The notes under the pieces were generated by a model. It was not told the DNA's origin. It was given only the letters and a program-made list of their open reading frames with translations, and ran no database searches. Source: Chrysomallon squamiferum (taxonomy: Eukaryota > Mollusca > Gastropoda > Neomphalida > Peltospiridae). From it: a DNA stretch of 64,000 nt. The position numbers and the translations under genes were made by a program. This document shows positions 38,686 through 49,164 of this stretch, in pieces (within the stretch, counting starts at the first letter, position 1; every line of letters begins with the position of its first letter). The stretch spans positions 15,940,391 to 16,004,390 of the forward strand of contig CM022668.1 of the NCBI GenBank assembly GCA_012295275.1, read 5' to 3'.

Positions 38686-39750
38686 ATGGAGAACATTATA
38701 TCTTGTGCTGCAGACGGTGCTCCAGTGATGATGGGCAAGAAAAATAAAGTTTTAAACTTATTGAAAGACAGCAATCCCCAAATGTTGTTAGTGCATTGTG
38801 TTATTCATAGACAGAATTTAGTTTCCAAAAAGGTTTTCCCTGTTCTAAACGAGACATTGAATGCAGTTATAAAATGCATCAACACTATAAAAGCTAATGC
38901 CAAATGTGAGCGTCTTTTCAAACAATTTTGCAAGGATCAAAATGCAGACTATGTAAGATTATTACTTCATACTGATGTAAGTTTCTTATCAAAGGGGAAT
39001 TGCCTGAAAAGATTCATGGAATTAGTTGATATTCTTAGTGAATTCTTGGATGAGAAACCTTATATGGCTCTGTTACTGACAGTTCATGGTAAAGCACTTG
39101 TCATTCATTTAGCAGATATATTTGAAAAACTCAATGTCTTAAATAAGGAGCTACAAGGAACAAATATGACTCTTGTTAATTCAAAGGCCAAGATATTTGG
39201 CTTTATATCATTTCTGGAATTATCCCAAGAAAATATTTCTGTCAAAACATTTGAACAATTTTACTGGCTGAATAAATGTGAGGTAACAGATGCTACTTGT
39301 CTTGTTATTGTGGAGCACTTAAAAATAATGGTAAGCGATTTCAACTTCAGATTTTCTGATTTGAAAGAAATTAATTATCCATCTTGGATGACTCAGCCAT
39401 TGTTAGTGGATCTGTCAGATGTAACCATGGAGTATCAAGGAGAACTTTCAGAATTACAAAATGATGACTCGATTAAAGCCCTGTTCAAAATCAAAGGAAC
39501 AATGATGTGGTTCTGTGAAGAAACACAAGCTAAATATCCAAATACAAGTAGTTTGACAAGAAAACTACTGTTACCATTCCCATCGTCATGCTTAGTGGAA
39601 TGTGGATTTAGTGCTGTGAATGACTTATTACTGAAGAAAAGAAACCGACTGGATATAACTAAACGAGGCGACTTGAGATTGAAATTAACAAAATTTCTGC
39701 CTCGGATAAAATCTCTTTGCAGTAGACATCAGGCTCAAGGGTCTCATTAA
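38686..39750 (+). CDS. Intact C-terminal 354 codons of a hAT transposase (ZBED5/SCAND3-like)
   Basis: The frame opens at ATG GAG AAC and encodes CAADGAPVMMGKK, the DGAP segment of the hAT catalytic core, then HCVIHRQNLV, HTDVSFLSKGNCL, and the C-terminal dimerisation motif LVECGFSAVNDLLLKKRNRL, ending HQAQGSH and TAA. These motifs occur in this order in ZBED5-like transposases. The frame stays open although the upstream half is broken, so either decay is recent or the ATG is a chance start. I see no exon donating a new N-terminus. Confidence 0.85.
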   Translation: MENIISCAADGAPVMMGKKNKVLNLLKDSNPQMLLVHCVIHRQNLVSKKVFPVLNETLNAVIKCINTIKANAKCERLFKQFCKDQNADYVRLLLHTDVSFLSKGNCLKRFMELVDILSEFLDEKPYMALLLTVHGKALVIHLADIFEKLNVLNKELQGTNMTLVNSKAKIFGFISFLELSQENISVKTFEQFYWLNKCEVTDATCLVIVEHLKIMVSDFNFRFSDLKEINYPSWMTQPLLVDLSDVTMEYQGELSELQNDDSIKALFKIKGTMMWFCEETQAKYPNTSSLTRKLLLPFPSSCLVECGFSAVNDLLLKKRNRLDITKRGDLRLKLTKFLPRIKSLCSRHQAQGSH

Positions 39751-39890
39751 TTGATTGTAATTGAATTTATTTAATCTGATGGTAGATATGTTATACACAT
39801 TATAAAATGGACTTTATTTGATTAAATTTGACGTTAAACCCTTTAGTTTTATTTGAAAGATACAATTTTTTATGTTATACTTCTTCAAAG

Positions 39891-40262
39891 CTGATATTGT
39901 TATATCATACTAAACAATTAACTGATATTGTTATATCATACTAAACAATTAACTGATATTGTTATATCATACTAAACAATTAACTGATATTGTTATATCA
40001 TACTAAACAATTAACTGATATTGTTATATCATACTAAACAATTAACTGATATTGTTATATCATACTAAACAATTAACTGATATTGTTATATCATACTAAA
40101 CAATTAACTGATATTGTTATATCATACTAAACAATTAACTGATATTGTTATATCATACTAAACAATTAACTGATATTGTTATATCATACTAAACAATTAA
40201 CTGATATTGTTATATCATACTAAACAATTAACTGATATTGTTATATCATACTAAACAATTAA
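39891..40262 (+). repeat. Perfect 12-copy minisatellite, 31-bp unit
   Basis: The unit begins CTGATATTGTTATATCATAC and ends TAAACAATTAA. Twelve consecutive copies show no difference by eye, and weaker partial copies follow at about 40285-40410. The array lies inside the hAT element, 3' of the transposase. Confidence 0.97.
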
Positions 40263-40346
40263 CGGGTGGGGGACATGAAGAATTTAGTTATATCTTACTA
40301 AAAATTAATGGGGCATGGTTAAATCTGAAATGGTTGGGAACCACTG

Positions 40347-41295
40347 TGAACTGAGATTGTATATCATACTAAACAATGAACTGATATATATCATACTAAA
40401 TAATCAATGTCACATTTTCTTACAAACAAACTGTACTTTAATAGCAAATGGTTGGGAACAGTATAAGACATTATAATAAATACAAAAACATTTTCACAAA
40501 CTAGCTACTAACAGTATTCTACAAGTAGGTTTAACCTAAATTGTAACCTAAATAACCCGCGGTTTAATAAGAAAATTAGGACCAATTTTCTAATTTAAAC
40601 AGAGAAAACAGTAGGTGCTACTTTGGCGTGTGATCTACAATGAGAAAACTCTATGCGCTTTTTTTAATTATTATATTTTTATTCTTATATTTTTTGTTAT
40701 TTATTTTTAATATATATTTATAATTTATCGTTGAATTGAGCTTAAAAGGTGAATAAGTTTGCTATAAACTAAAATTTCCTGTTAAATTTAAAGTAATATA
40801 CAATCTTAAAAACTGACATTTCCTATATCGTCGCCATTTAAGTTGTAAATGACACGCCAAAGCAGCACCAAACACTACATCTAAATATCCTGTTAAAACT
40901 TTCCACGGCCTGTTAGGGATCAAAACGGTTTACCATCATAATTCATCATGTGGATCTAAATATAATACATTACAAACAACAATTTTTTTTTTTGAATTTT
41001 ATTACAAATGAAAAACAAATGATTAAATTATCTAAGTTTTGTTTGGAAACAGAATTTAATACAAGATCAGTCAAGGGAGAGTCAAGATAATTACGTTTAA
41101 AATGAAGACTCAGACATTTTTCGGGGGCCAGACTCTTATCACAACAAAACCAAAGACTCTCTCTTGTGATCTTGTATCTGTTTCTGTGTGTGCATGTATA
41201 TAAGTATATAAGTAGATAAGTATATATTGTACGGATGTCTTTGTATATTATAGTATTATTAGAAAGTCTGCTAAGTCCTGTTTTCAAAGTACTAT
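40347..41295. other. Sequence downstream of the TNF gene (minus-strand 3' side)
   Basis: AT-rich and without a supported coding frame. The part next to the TNF stop probably includes its 3' UTR. A partial copy of the hAT end, ATGGTTGGGAACA, recurs at about 40446. Confidence 0.5.
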
Positions 41296-41726
41296 TCACC
41301 AAGCCACATTTACACCTAAAAAATGGCGCGTTGGATCAGCCATTACGTGATCAAAATGAGAGGTTTTCACGTACACCAAGTCACCAGCATTTAGAGTGAA
41401 TGTTCCGCTCAGATAACTTGGGTATTCATCATACTTTCTGGAGAAGTCAATGTCGCACTCAGTGAATTCGTTGCTAAGCAACACCTCATCTTCAGCCGTG
41501 GTTGCATTGTGTATCATCACTTGATGTTTCCAGATTCGGTGCTCACCGTAATGTTTGTCTTTCAGTTTTTGCCAGTCAAAGACCAACTGACTGTAGACTC
41601 GATACATTCCGTGTGTTGGTATGGTTATTTTACCATTTTCGTATTTCATCCAGTTCCGAATAATACTGCGTTTAAACTGGTCTTCACTGTTCCAGTTTCG
41701 AATCATCCGAATTGATGTGTCATTTG
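41296..41726 (-). CDS. TNF ligand exon 6: TNF homology domain
   Basis: The acceptor is TTTTTATATAG; 142 codons then TGA-type stop context end the gene. It contains [13 protein letters not shown] (the conserved G-x-Y-x-V-Y-S-Q strand), [12 protein letters not shown] (the conserved L-x-x-GD-x-(I/V)-x-V strand) and the terminal FLGVNVAW. It completes a phase-1 codon. Confidence 0.95.
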
Positions 41727-41739
41727 CTATATAAAAATA

Positions 41740-41775
<36 letters not shown>

Positions 41776-42332
41776 TGATGATAATGATAATGATTATGAT
41801 AATAGTAATAATGATAACCATAGTAATAATAATGATAACATTAATGAAAATAATGATAATGATAACAATAATAAGAATGATAATAACAACAGTATCAATA
41901 ATAATAATAAAGACATAATGATGATAATGGTAATAATGATAATAATATAAAAAACAACAACAATACACATACATACTCATACATAAACGTAACCATAAAC
42001 ATACATAGAAACACAAACATACGTACATGTCACCTCCAGAGTGCAGGTGAATGGGTGTCATATATTTAAGACTCATCACTGGTGCTTTGTGAGGTATGAC
42101 AGGACTTTGTCATCCTCTACCAGTGCTTTCCTCACTATTGTCTAAGTGCAGAGTCACATGCACACAAGACAGAGAACAGTCATTCATAAATACATACAAA
42201 TATACATACTGTTGTATACAATTGTAAATCAGCTTAACAGAATAAAACAACCACTTACTCCAGTAAACTACACTGCCAATATGGCACCTAACACTGGCAC
42301 TAAGTTATTAATATCCCATAATATATAGTATA

Positions 42333-42371
<39 letters not shown>

Positions 42372-42974
42372 AAACACAACATACACACACACACTACACT
42401 GCCAATATGGCATTCACACTGGTGCAGTTATTAATATACCATAATATGTAGTATAATACATACACACACACACACACACAAACACAGTATAACTAACACA
42501 TGCACAGTATAACTAAATCACACACACACACACACATAAACACACACACACACACACACACTACACTGCCAATATGGCACACACAAAGTTATTAATATCC
42601 CAAATATATAGTATAATACACACACACACACACACACACAACACAGTATAACTAACACACACACAACTAACACACCACAATATACACACAAACAAATACA
42701 CACACACACACTGGTGCAAAGTTATTAATATCCCATAATACACACACACACAAACACACACACACACACATAAACTAAATCACACACACACAAAAACAAA
42801 CACACATAACAGTATACACACACACACACAAACACACACACAAAAGTATAACTAACACATGCACAGTATAACTAAATCACACACACACACACACATAAAC
42901 ACACACACTACACTGCCAATATGGCATTCACACTGGTGCAAAGTTATTAATATCCCATAATACACAGTGTCTCA

Positions 42975-43066
<92 letters not shown>

Positions 43067-43418
43067 AACACACACACACACAGATACATATAAACACATT
43101 TGTACATACAAATAAAGATACAAGTGATCTGAGATTGAAAGGTTCAGAAAAAAAAAAAAAGAAAAAGAAGAATAACAAAAAAACACCTACTGTAATCTGT
43201 TTTTTCCAATCCTTGTAGGTGAACCATTGGTTTAAACAGACTCAACTGATGAAGAGCTAAAACATAAATAAACAATGACTTTAATATTTTAACTACTGTT
43301 TGTACTTTGATTCTTCTTTCTCTTATTAGTATTAGTAGTGATTACTAGTACTAGTAGCAGCATTAGTAGAGATAGTGGTAGTAATAGTAGTTTACTGCAT
43401 TACTTGCTTATTTCATTC

Positions 43419-43457
<39 letters not shown>

Positions 43458-46113
43458 ACAGTGATGTATGTTACATATGCCTAATGATTTTATAAATGTC
43501 AAATAATATATACTGTCTATGCCTAATGATATATACACCAGAATTCATTAATGTACTTCTGTGTTAGGAAATTTAAAAATAAAAAATAAAAAAAAAAAAA
43601 AAAAAAAATAAATAAATAAAAAAAAAAATATACAAAATAGATTAACTGTTAACATTATCAAACAAATCATAAAGCTCATAAATAATAATAAAATTCAATA
43701 AGGTTAGCTATCCCATGAAGAAAATATGTTTTTAATTGTTGTTAGAAACCGGCGAAACATAACAATTAGCTTTACATTACAAAAATATAAAACTTCTTAC
43801 TAATTGATCTTTTTCTCCTCAGTGGTTTAACAGATGAATTTTTTGTTTCATTTAAACTTCTTTCATAAATCTGAAAAGTTAAAATGAATGAAGAATAATG
43901 AATATAATAATGGTTTCTAAGACACATTTTCTAAAGTGGTGGTGGATGTTTGGTATGTATTTAATTGTCAAAGGAAATGGCATCAGAAAAGTGTGTATGT
44001 GTGTTTTATTAGTGCATGTATATGTAGATATGTTTCTCTTTTTAATTTTTTTTATTTCACTCAATCCTTATTCAAAATTTGGATGATTTTCAAAATGTGG
44101 ACACTATCTGGAACATCTACACACAGGAGACTGAAGAAAGGTCAACAAAAAACATAAAAACATCTAAAGACGAAAGGAAGGTAAACATTTAATACAACTA
44201 AACAAGGTATAAAGAAGATGGGAATGTGAACAATTTATAACAGAATATAGAGAGGAAAGAAAGATAAAACATTTAATAACAAGATTATAAAAGAAGGAAT
44301 GAAGGTAGACATTTAATAAAAAAAAAGAGTATAAATCAAAAAGAAGAAAAAACATTTGGTAACAAAGTATTAAACGTTTAATAAAAATTTGTAAGGAAGA
44401 AAGGAATGTAAACATTTTTAATAAAGGAAAGTATAAACACTTAGTAACAAGGTGCAAAGAAGAAATCATGTGTGCAAACATTTAGTAACAAGGTGCAAAG
44501 AAGAAATCATGTGTAAACACTTAGTAACAAGGTGCAAAGAAGAAATCATTAGTAACAAAGGTAAACATTTAGTAACAAGGTACAAAGAAAAAGAAAATCA
44601 TGTGTAAACATTTAGTAAAGGTGCAAAGAAATCACAAAAAAGAAGAAATCAGTAAACAAAGAAGAAATCATGTGTAAACATTTAGTAACAAGGTGCAAAG
44701 AAACAAGGTGCAAATCATATGTAAACATTTAGTAACAAGGTGCAAAGAAGAAATCATATGTAAAACATTTAGTAACAAGGTGCAAAGAAGAAATCATGTG
44801 TAAACATTTAGTAAAAGGTGCAAAAGAAGAAATCAAAAAAGAAAAATCATGTGTAAACATTTAGTAACAAGGTGCAAAGAAGAAATCATGTGTAAACATT
44901 TAAAAAACATCATTGCAAACAAGAAAAGAAGAAATCATATGTAAACATTTAGTAACAAGGTGCAAAGAAGAAATCATGTGTAAACAACAAGGTTATGTGT
45001 AAACAAGGTAACAAGGTGCAAAGAAAAATCATGTGTAAACATTTAGTAACAAAAGGTAAACATTTAGTAAAAAGAAAGAAATCATATGTAAAATCATTTA
45101 AACATAAACAAGGTGCAAAGAAGAAATCATATGTAAACATTTAGTAACAAGGTACAAAGAAGAAATCATATGTAAACATTTAGTAACAGGTACAAAGAAG
45201 AAATCATAAACACTTAGTAAACACTTAAACACTAACAAACAAGGTACAAAGAAGAAATCATGTGTAAACACTTAGTAACAAGGTACAAAGAAGAAATCAT
45301 GTGTAAACATTTAGTAACAGGTGCAAAGAAGAAATCATATGTAAACATTTAGTAACAAGGTGCAAAGAAGAAATCATATGTAAACATTTAGTAACAGGTG
45401 CAAAGAAGCCTGGAAGGAAACAGTACAAATGAAAATTAGAAAAATGTGACAATATACATCTGCAGGGATCATCCGAGTCTATATTCTTTGCAATATTTTT
45501 AACCTTACAGTTACCGTTTAAAATCATCTACGACACAGTATCTCGCAATGGTATCGGCATATGATTTTTTAAATGCTAAATTATGTTGAGGAATAAAACA
45601 AAACTATTTATTTATATATTGCAATGATTTTACTGTTTTAATTTAAAATAAATATGAACTTGAACATTATTTACACTGGTGATTGTGTTTCAGTGTTTGT
45701 ATTCATGGTCGGCTGATGTGATTTCCAGTTTGAACAAAAATTAACAGATTTAAAAAAAAAAAAAAAATTCTGAATCTTTATTTGGCAATTCAAAATCATC
45801 ATTAACGTCCACGGTATTTTAATATCACAAATTGCCTTTCATTCGCTATTCCAGTATGTTTACAGGACAAAAATGGAAATAGTGTTTTTCACTTTCTCGT
45901 GCTCTCCTGGTATTTTAATGTTTGTATGAAGACCTTTTTACATTGCTGTACAAAATAAATCATACCAAATAAAATGTTATATTAACATTCTAACGAAACG
46001 CCCAAGCCTAAAGCTATTGCTTAGTACATATTTAAATTATTATTATTTTCTTAATGTTATTTGTAATAATTATTAATTTATTTTTAGATTTATTATTTTT
46101 ACATGAAATAATG

Positions 46114-46156
<43 letters not shown>

Positions 46157-46763
46157 TTATAAATAAAAACCTTCTTGAAATCGCATTTTCCAATACATTT
46201 AGTTGTTTGATTAATTTCCTTCCTTTTTGTAAAAAGCACTGCAGTAGTTTCCTGACATAAAACGCAATTATAATCTACAGGCGTTTGTCGACAGTAAAAT
46301 AAATAAAACAATAGACACACTTCCTCCAAAGATATTGATAAAAAAAAATCACCAAAACAAAGACCTTTATTCTGTACGAAGTAAGCATTATGGCGGAGAA
46401 ATAGTAACATCGGACACAAAACGAGTCACGTGACGCTTCACATCAATAATTCTACGCTACACTATTCGGGACAAAATTTAATAAACGCGTAGTTGTTGCA
46501 TGCAGTTTTTTGCCGAATTATTACAATTCTGATATGAATTAATCACTTGTTTTTGTGATGATGACAATCATCATTATTACAAACCTTGTTATTATAAATA
46601 GTCATTGTATCTGCCTATAGGAGTATTAGTAACTGTAATATAGGTATGTCTACTTAAGAAAAAAGAAAAGAAAGAAAAGTACGATGAATACCTCTTTGAA
46701 GTCGCTCTTTCCAATGCAATATTTACTGTTGGATTTTTCTTCGTTTGCAAGAAATCCTTCCTA

Positions 46764-46799
<36 letters not shown>

Positions 46800-47402
46800 T
46801 CTTTTGTTCAGTGGTGGCTGGGGCTCACGTTTGTTTCTGGTTTATTAACGACACAGACGAGAGAACAGAGCAGATATTGAATGTCCTGCCATATATATTT
46901 ATTTCAGACGAGTTTGGAGCGGTGTCTGTGTGTCTGTTTCTGTGTGTGTGTGTCTGTGTGTGTGGATGTGTGTGTGTGTATATGTGTGTATGTGTGTGTA
47001 TGTGTGTGTCTATGTTTATGTGTATGTGTGTGTATGTGTATATGTGTGTGTGTGAATGTCTGTATGCGTGCATGTGTGTGTGTATGTGTGTGAGTGTGTG
47101 TGTATGTGTGTATGTGTCTGTGAGTGTGTGTATGTGTGTATGTGTGTGTATGTGTGTACGTGTGTGAGTGTATGTGTGTATGTGTGTGTGTGTGTATGTG
47201 TGTGTATGTGTGTGTATGTGTGTGTGTGTATGTGTGTGTATGTATGTGTGTATGTATGTGTGTATGTGTGTGTGTATGTGTGTATATATGTGTGTGTATG
47301 TATGTGTATGTGTGTATGTGTGTGTATGTGTATGTGTGTGTGTGTATGTGTGTGTATGTATGAGTGTATGTGTGTGTGTATGTATGTGTGTATGTATGTG
47401 TA

Positions 47403-47437
<35 letters not shown>

Positions 47438-47490
47438 GTATGTGTGTATGTGTGTGTGTATGTATGTGTGTGTATGTATGTGTGTGTGTA

Positions 47491-47523
<33 letters not shown>

Positions 47524-47910
47524 GTGTATGTATGTGTATGTGTGTATGTGTGTTATGTGTATGTATGTATGTATGTATGTATGTGTGTGTATGTGTGTGT
47601 ATGTGTGTGTGTGTGTGTGTATGTGTGTGTATGTGTATGTGTGTGTGTAACGTCTAAAGGAAGTTACACTTAATTGAAATATAAAATTTAAAAACGAATA
47701 CTTTTTTCACGCCCCCCCCCTTGGTAACACAATGTTTAATAGTTTGTTTTCTGCACTCACCTTCTTCTCATCGCACAATATAGGCTCGGTCTGTGCGTGT
47801 GATCCGCGGTTTTGATACATAACAACCTTCAAAGAAATCGAAACAGTCGCTAGAAGTATGTTGAAAAACAACACGGCACAAACTACAGTTCTCATTACTT
47901 TTAGCTCCAT
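41296..47910 (-). CDS. TNF-superfamily ligand, type II membrane protein with furin site (six exons)
   Basis: Joining 47910-47761, 46760-46692, 46251-46171, 43870-43801, 43256-43191 and 41726-41296 gives 288 residues with consistent phases. This is a trimeric cytokine expected at the cell surface and released by proteolysis. Seen: a short cytoplasmic start MELKVMR, a membrane anchor (about 8-31), a stalk with CIGKSDFK and CIGKCDFK, furin motif RRKR (118-121), and a TNF domain from PMVHLQG (133-139) through [13 protein letters not shown] to the final strand HFLGVNVAW. Potential N-glycosylation sites include NET, NSS, NDT and NAT. The domain of about 155 residues is the usual size. Subfamily is uncertain; cleavable stalks occur in EDA, BAFF, APRIL and TWEAK. 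An NF-kB decamer lies about 280 bases upstream of the ATG. Confidence 0.9.
41737..41950. repeat. ATA/ATG trinucleotide array in TNF intron 5
   Basis: A pure ATA run (41740-41774) is followed by interrupted ATA/ATG/ATA repeats. Apparent coding frames through it are repeat artefacts. Confidence 0.9.
42330..43080. repeat. CA arrays interspersed with a repeated unit in TNF intron 5
   Basis: Blocks of CA alternate with copies of ACTACACTGCCAATATGGCA and AAGTTATTAATATCCCATAA (for example near 42270, 42395, 42560, 42715, 42908). This is a higher-order tandem array. It ends in a CA run of over 80 bases (42978-43062). Confidence 0.95.
43191..43256 (-). CDS. TNF ligand exon 5: first strand of the TNF domain
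   Basis: This 66-nt exon follows TATGTTTTAG and precedes GTAGGT. It encodes [20 protein letters not shown] plus Y. PMVHLQG matches the first strand of TNF domains. Phase 1 on both sides. A different acceptor (after CATCAG) would give an early stop, which decides the boundary. Confidence 0.85.
43420..43457. repeat. (GT)n microsatellite
   Basis: A GT run in TNF intron 4. Poly-A/AAAT-rich sequence follows at 43575-43630. Confidence 0.95.
43801..43870 (-). CDS. TNF ligand exon 4: stalk with furin cleavage site
   Basis: This 70-nt exon follows TTAACTTTTCAG and precedes GTAAGA. It encodes [17 protein letters not shown] then RRKRSI. RRKR followed by S is a canonical furin-type site just before the TNF domain. 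Phase 0 in, phase 1 out. Confidence 0.88.
44160..45420 (-). repeat. Degenerate minisatellite, about 35-40 bp unit, in TNF intron 3
   Basis: About 30 imperfect copies of a unit with AACATTTAGTAACAAGGTGC then AAAGAAGAAATCATGTGTA. Unit length varies and many copies have small deletions. Open frames through it on the minus strand are repetitive and not proteins. Confidence 0.95.
46106..46155. repeat. (ATT)n trinucleotide repeat
   Basis: An ATT array immediately downstream (minus strand) of TNF exon 3. Confidence 0.95.
46171..46251 (-). CDS. TNF ligand exon 3: stalk, paralogous to exon 2
   Basis: This 81-nt exon follows TTTTATGTCAG and precedes GTTTTT. It encodes [17 protein letters not shown] then [10 protein letters not shown]. 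The donor is weaker than its neighbours. Both junctions are phase 0, so it can be included or skipped without changing frame. The end closely resembles exon 2 ([10 protein letters not shown]). Confidence 0.72.
46692..46760 (-). CDS. TNF ligand exon 2: stalk
   Basis: This 69-nt exon lies directly after a long minus-strand poly-T tract ending TTTTTGTAG and before GTATTC. It encodes [13 protein letters not shown] then [10 protein letters not shown], in phase 0 at both ends. Confidence 0.78.
46928..47650. repeat. TG/TATG low-complexity array in TNF intron 1
   Basis: More than 700 bases of TGTG, TATG and related repeats. All six frames appear open because the sequence lacks stops, giving false CVCV-type proteins. 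Confidence 0.97.
47761..47910 (-). CDS. TNF ligand exon 1: cytoplasmic tail and membrane anchor
   Basis: An ATG is followed by 50 codons ending CDEKK before the strong donor GTGAGT. The hydrophobic run [18 protein letters not shown] with a basic residue before it fits a type II signal anchor. Phase 0. The short cytoplasmic tail (7 residues) is unusual but acceptable. Confidence 0.85.
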
Positions 47911-48007
47911 TTTTTTTTTTTTTTTTTTTAAATTTCGGCTTATAAGTCTGTAAGTGATATTTTTTTTTTTTTTTTTTTAAATTTCGGCTTATAAGCGTGT
48001 AAGTGAT
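47911..48007. repeat. 49-bp tandem duplication just upstream of the TNF start codon
   Basis: Two copies of a poly-T tract followed by AAATTTCGGCTTATAAG and GTAAGTGATA are offset by 49 bases. On the minus strand each has CTTATAAG, which is TATA-like, within 100 bases of the ATG. Confidence 0.85.
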
Positions 48008-48190
48008 AAATATATATATATATATATTTTTTTAAATTAACGTTCTGTCATGAAACTCGTCTGCTACAGATACGCTCTCTCTCTCTCTGGCGAAGTCTCG
48101 GTGCGTGACTACAGTGAATCAATCGATTAGCAGATGGAAATTACGTGGATTCGTTTTTAGGAAGCTATTTCAGAAATAGGTTTTTCCGTC

Positions 48191-48201
48191 GGGGATTCCC
48201 C
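48191..48201 (-). promoter_or_regulatory. NF-kB-like palindrome upstream of the TNF ligand
   Basis: GGGGATTCCCC contains the kB consensus GGGRNWYYCC on both strands. It lies about 280 bases 5' of the ATG of the ligand gene, in a short CpG-containing patch. Confidence 0.6.
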
Positions 48202-48299
48202 TATGGAATTTTTTTACATTTTACGTCATGCTATAAAATATACCACTTATTATTAATATATACATGGTGTATACTTACAATAAATATCTCATTAAAATA

Positions 48300-49113
48300 A
48301 GCAATCTACGCTTGACTTGTTGAAACTGTGTGTACAGGGAAGAAAAATCACTTTACATTAATAAACATTTATTATTATTATTACTTTTTTGTTTTCTTTT
48401 AGTATTTGATCACCAATGAAAAAACAAATTTTAAAATTATTAAAACTAGATTAAACATTATTATTTTATTTATTTACTTTAAAGAAATAAGCAACAAGTC
48501 TACCAAATTTCATTACTATAACCAACTTAAAAGTGAAAACGAAAAAGAAATTAAATAATAATAGTGTTATTAGTAAGAACAACAACTCTTTAGAAAATAA
48601 CAACGACAAAACAAACAAAATGAAAACTGTAAATGCTTTTGTCAAATACCTAATATAATTATTTCAACATTATATTTCATCATATGAGAACATTTATGCA
48701 GAATGATAACTAAGAAAAACAAAAATCTTCTGAAAACCCCCCAGAGAAAAAGAACAAAGGCAGAATCTGGATTGAGATGTCGAACTATAAGCAGAAACTG
48801 TTTTACTTCTACATATTGAACATGACAACTTAAACACCAATTGTTTCCATCTTGAAGTGTTTCTTTAATAGTGTTTCCTTTGATAGCATGTGCATATTAT
48901 CTAAAAAAAAACACACAACAATTCATCTCGTTCATAGATGACTATGACATTTAATAAAATTGTCTAAACACAGTAAAAGCACTGCATCATTAAAGCAGTG
49001 TCATTATATGTGATTCTGGCAAAGGATCTTTCACAATGATAAAGTATGACAAGAAAATAAAAATCTCTTATGATGCATGCAGGCTGTATTATAATAATAA
49101 TAATAATAATAAC

Positions 49114-49164
<51 letters not shown>

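Larger units (their letters stand above)
38045..40346 (+). mobile_element. hAT-superfamily DNA transposon, decayed
   Basis: The left end CAGTGATTCCCAACATGGGG and the right end, whose reverse complement is CAGTGGTTCCCAACCATT, form hAT-type terminal inverted repeats. Between them lies a transposase related to the ZBED5/SCAND3 group. The first half of the transposase is broken by stops and frame changes (about 38395-38660), for example a TAA after AYVRYADNG. The flanking 8-mers, CCCTAGAG on the left and TGAACTGA on the right, do not match, so no target-site duplication is seen. Confidence 0.85.

Noticed and set aside
39891-40262. CRISPR-like array
   Set aside because: Units are contiguous with no spacers, inside a eukaryotic transposon; it is a minisatellite.
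43191-43243. Alternative acceptor CATCAG for TNF exon 5
   Set aside because: With the incoming phase it produces a stop after a few codons; the TTTTAG acceptor gives PMVHLQG in frame.
44949-45527. Minus-strand frames such as those with repeated [13 protein letters not shown]
   Set aside because: They arise from the intronic minisatellite of the TNF gene and shift frame with each unit.
46195-46235. Alternative acceptor for TNF exon 3 nearer to its 3' end (AAAAAG then GAAGGAAATT)
   Set aside because: It mimics the exon 2 start, but in phase 0 it gives GAA GGA AAT TAA, an immediate stop. The acceptor at 46251 keeps the frame.
46745-47673. Long cysteine/valine-rich open frames on the + strand
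   Set aside because: They are translations of TG/TATG repeats, open in all frames, with no protein-like composition.
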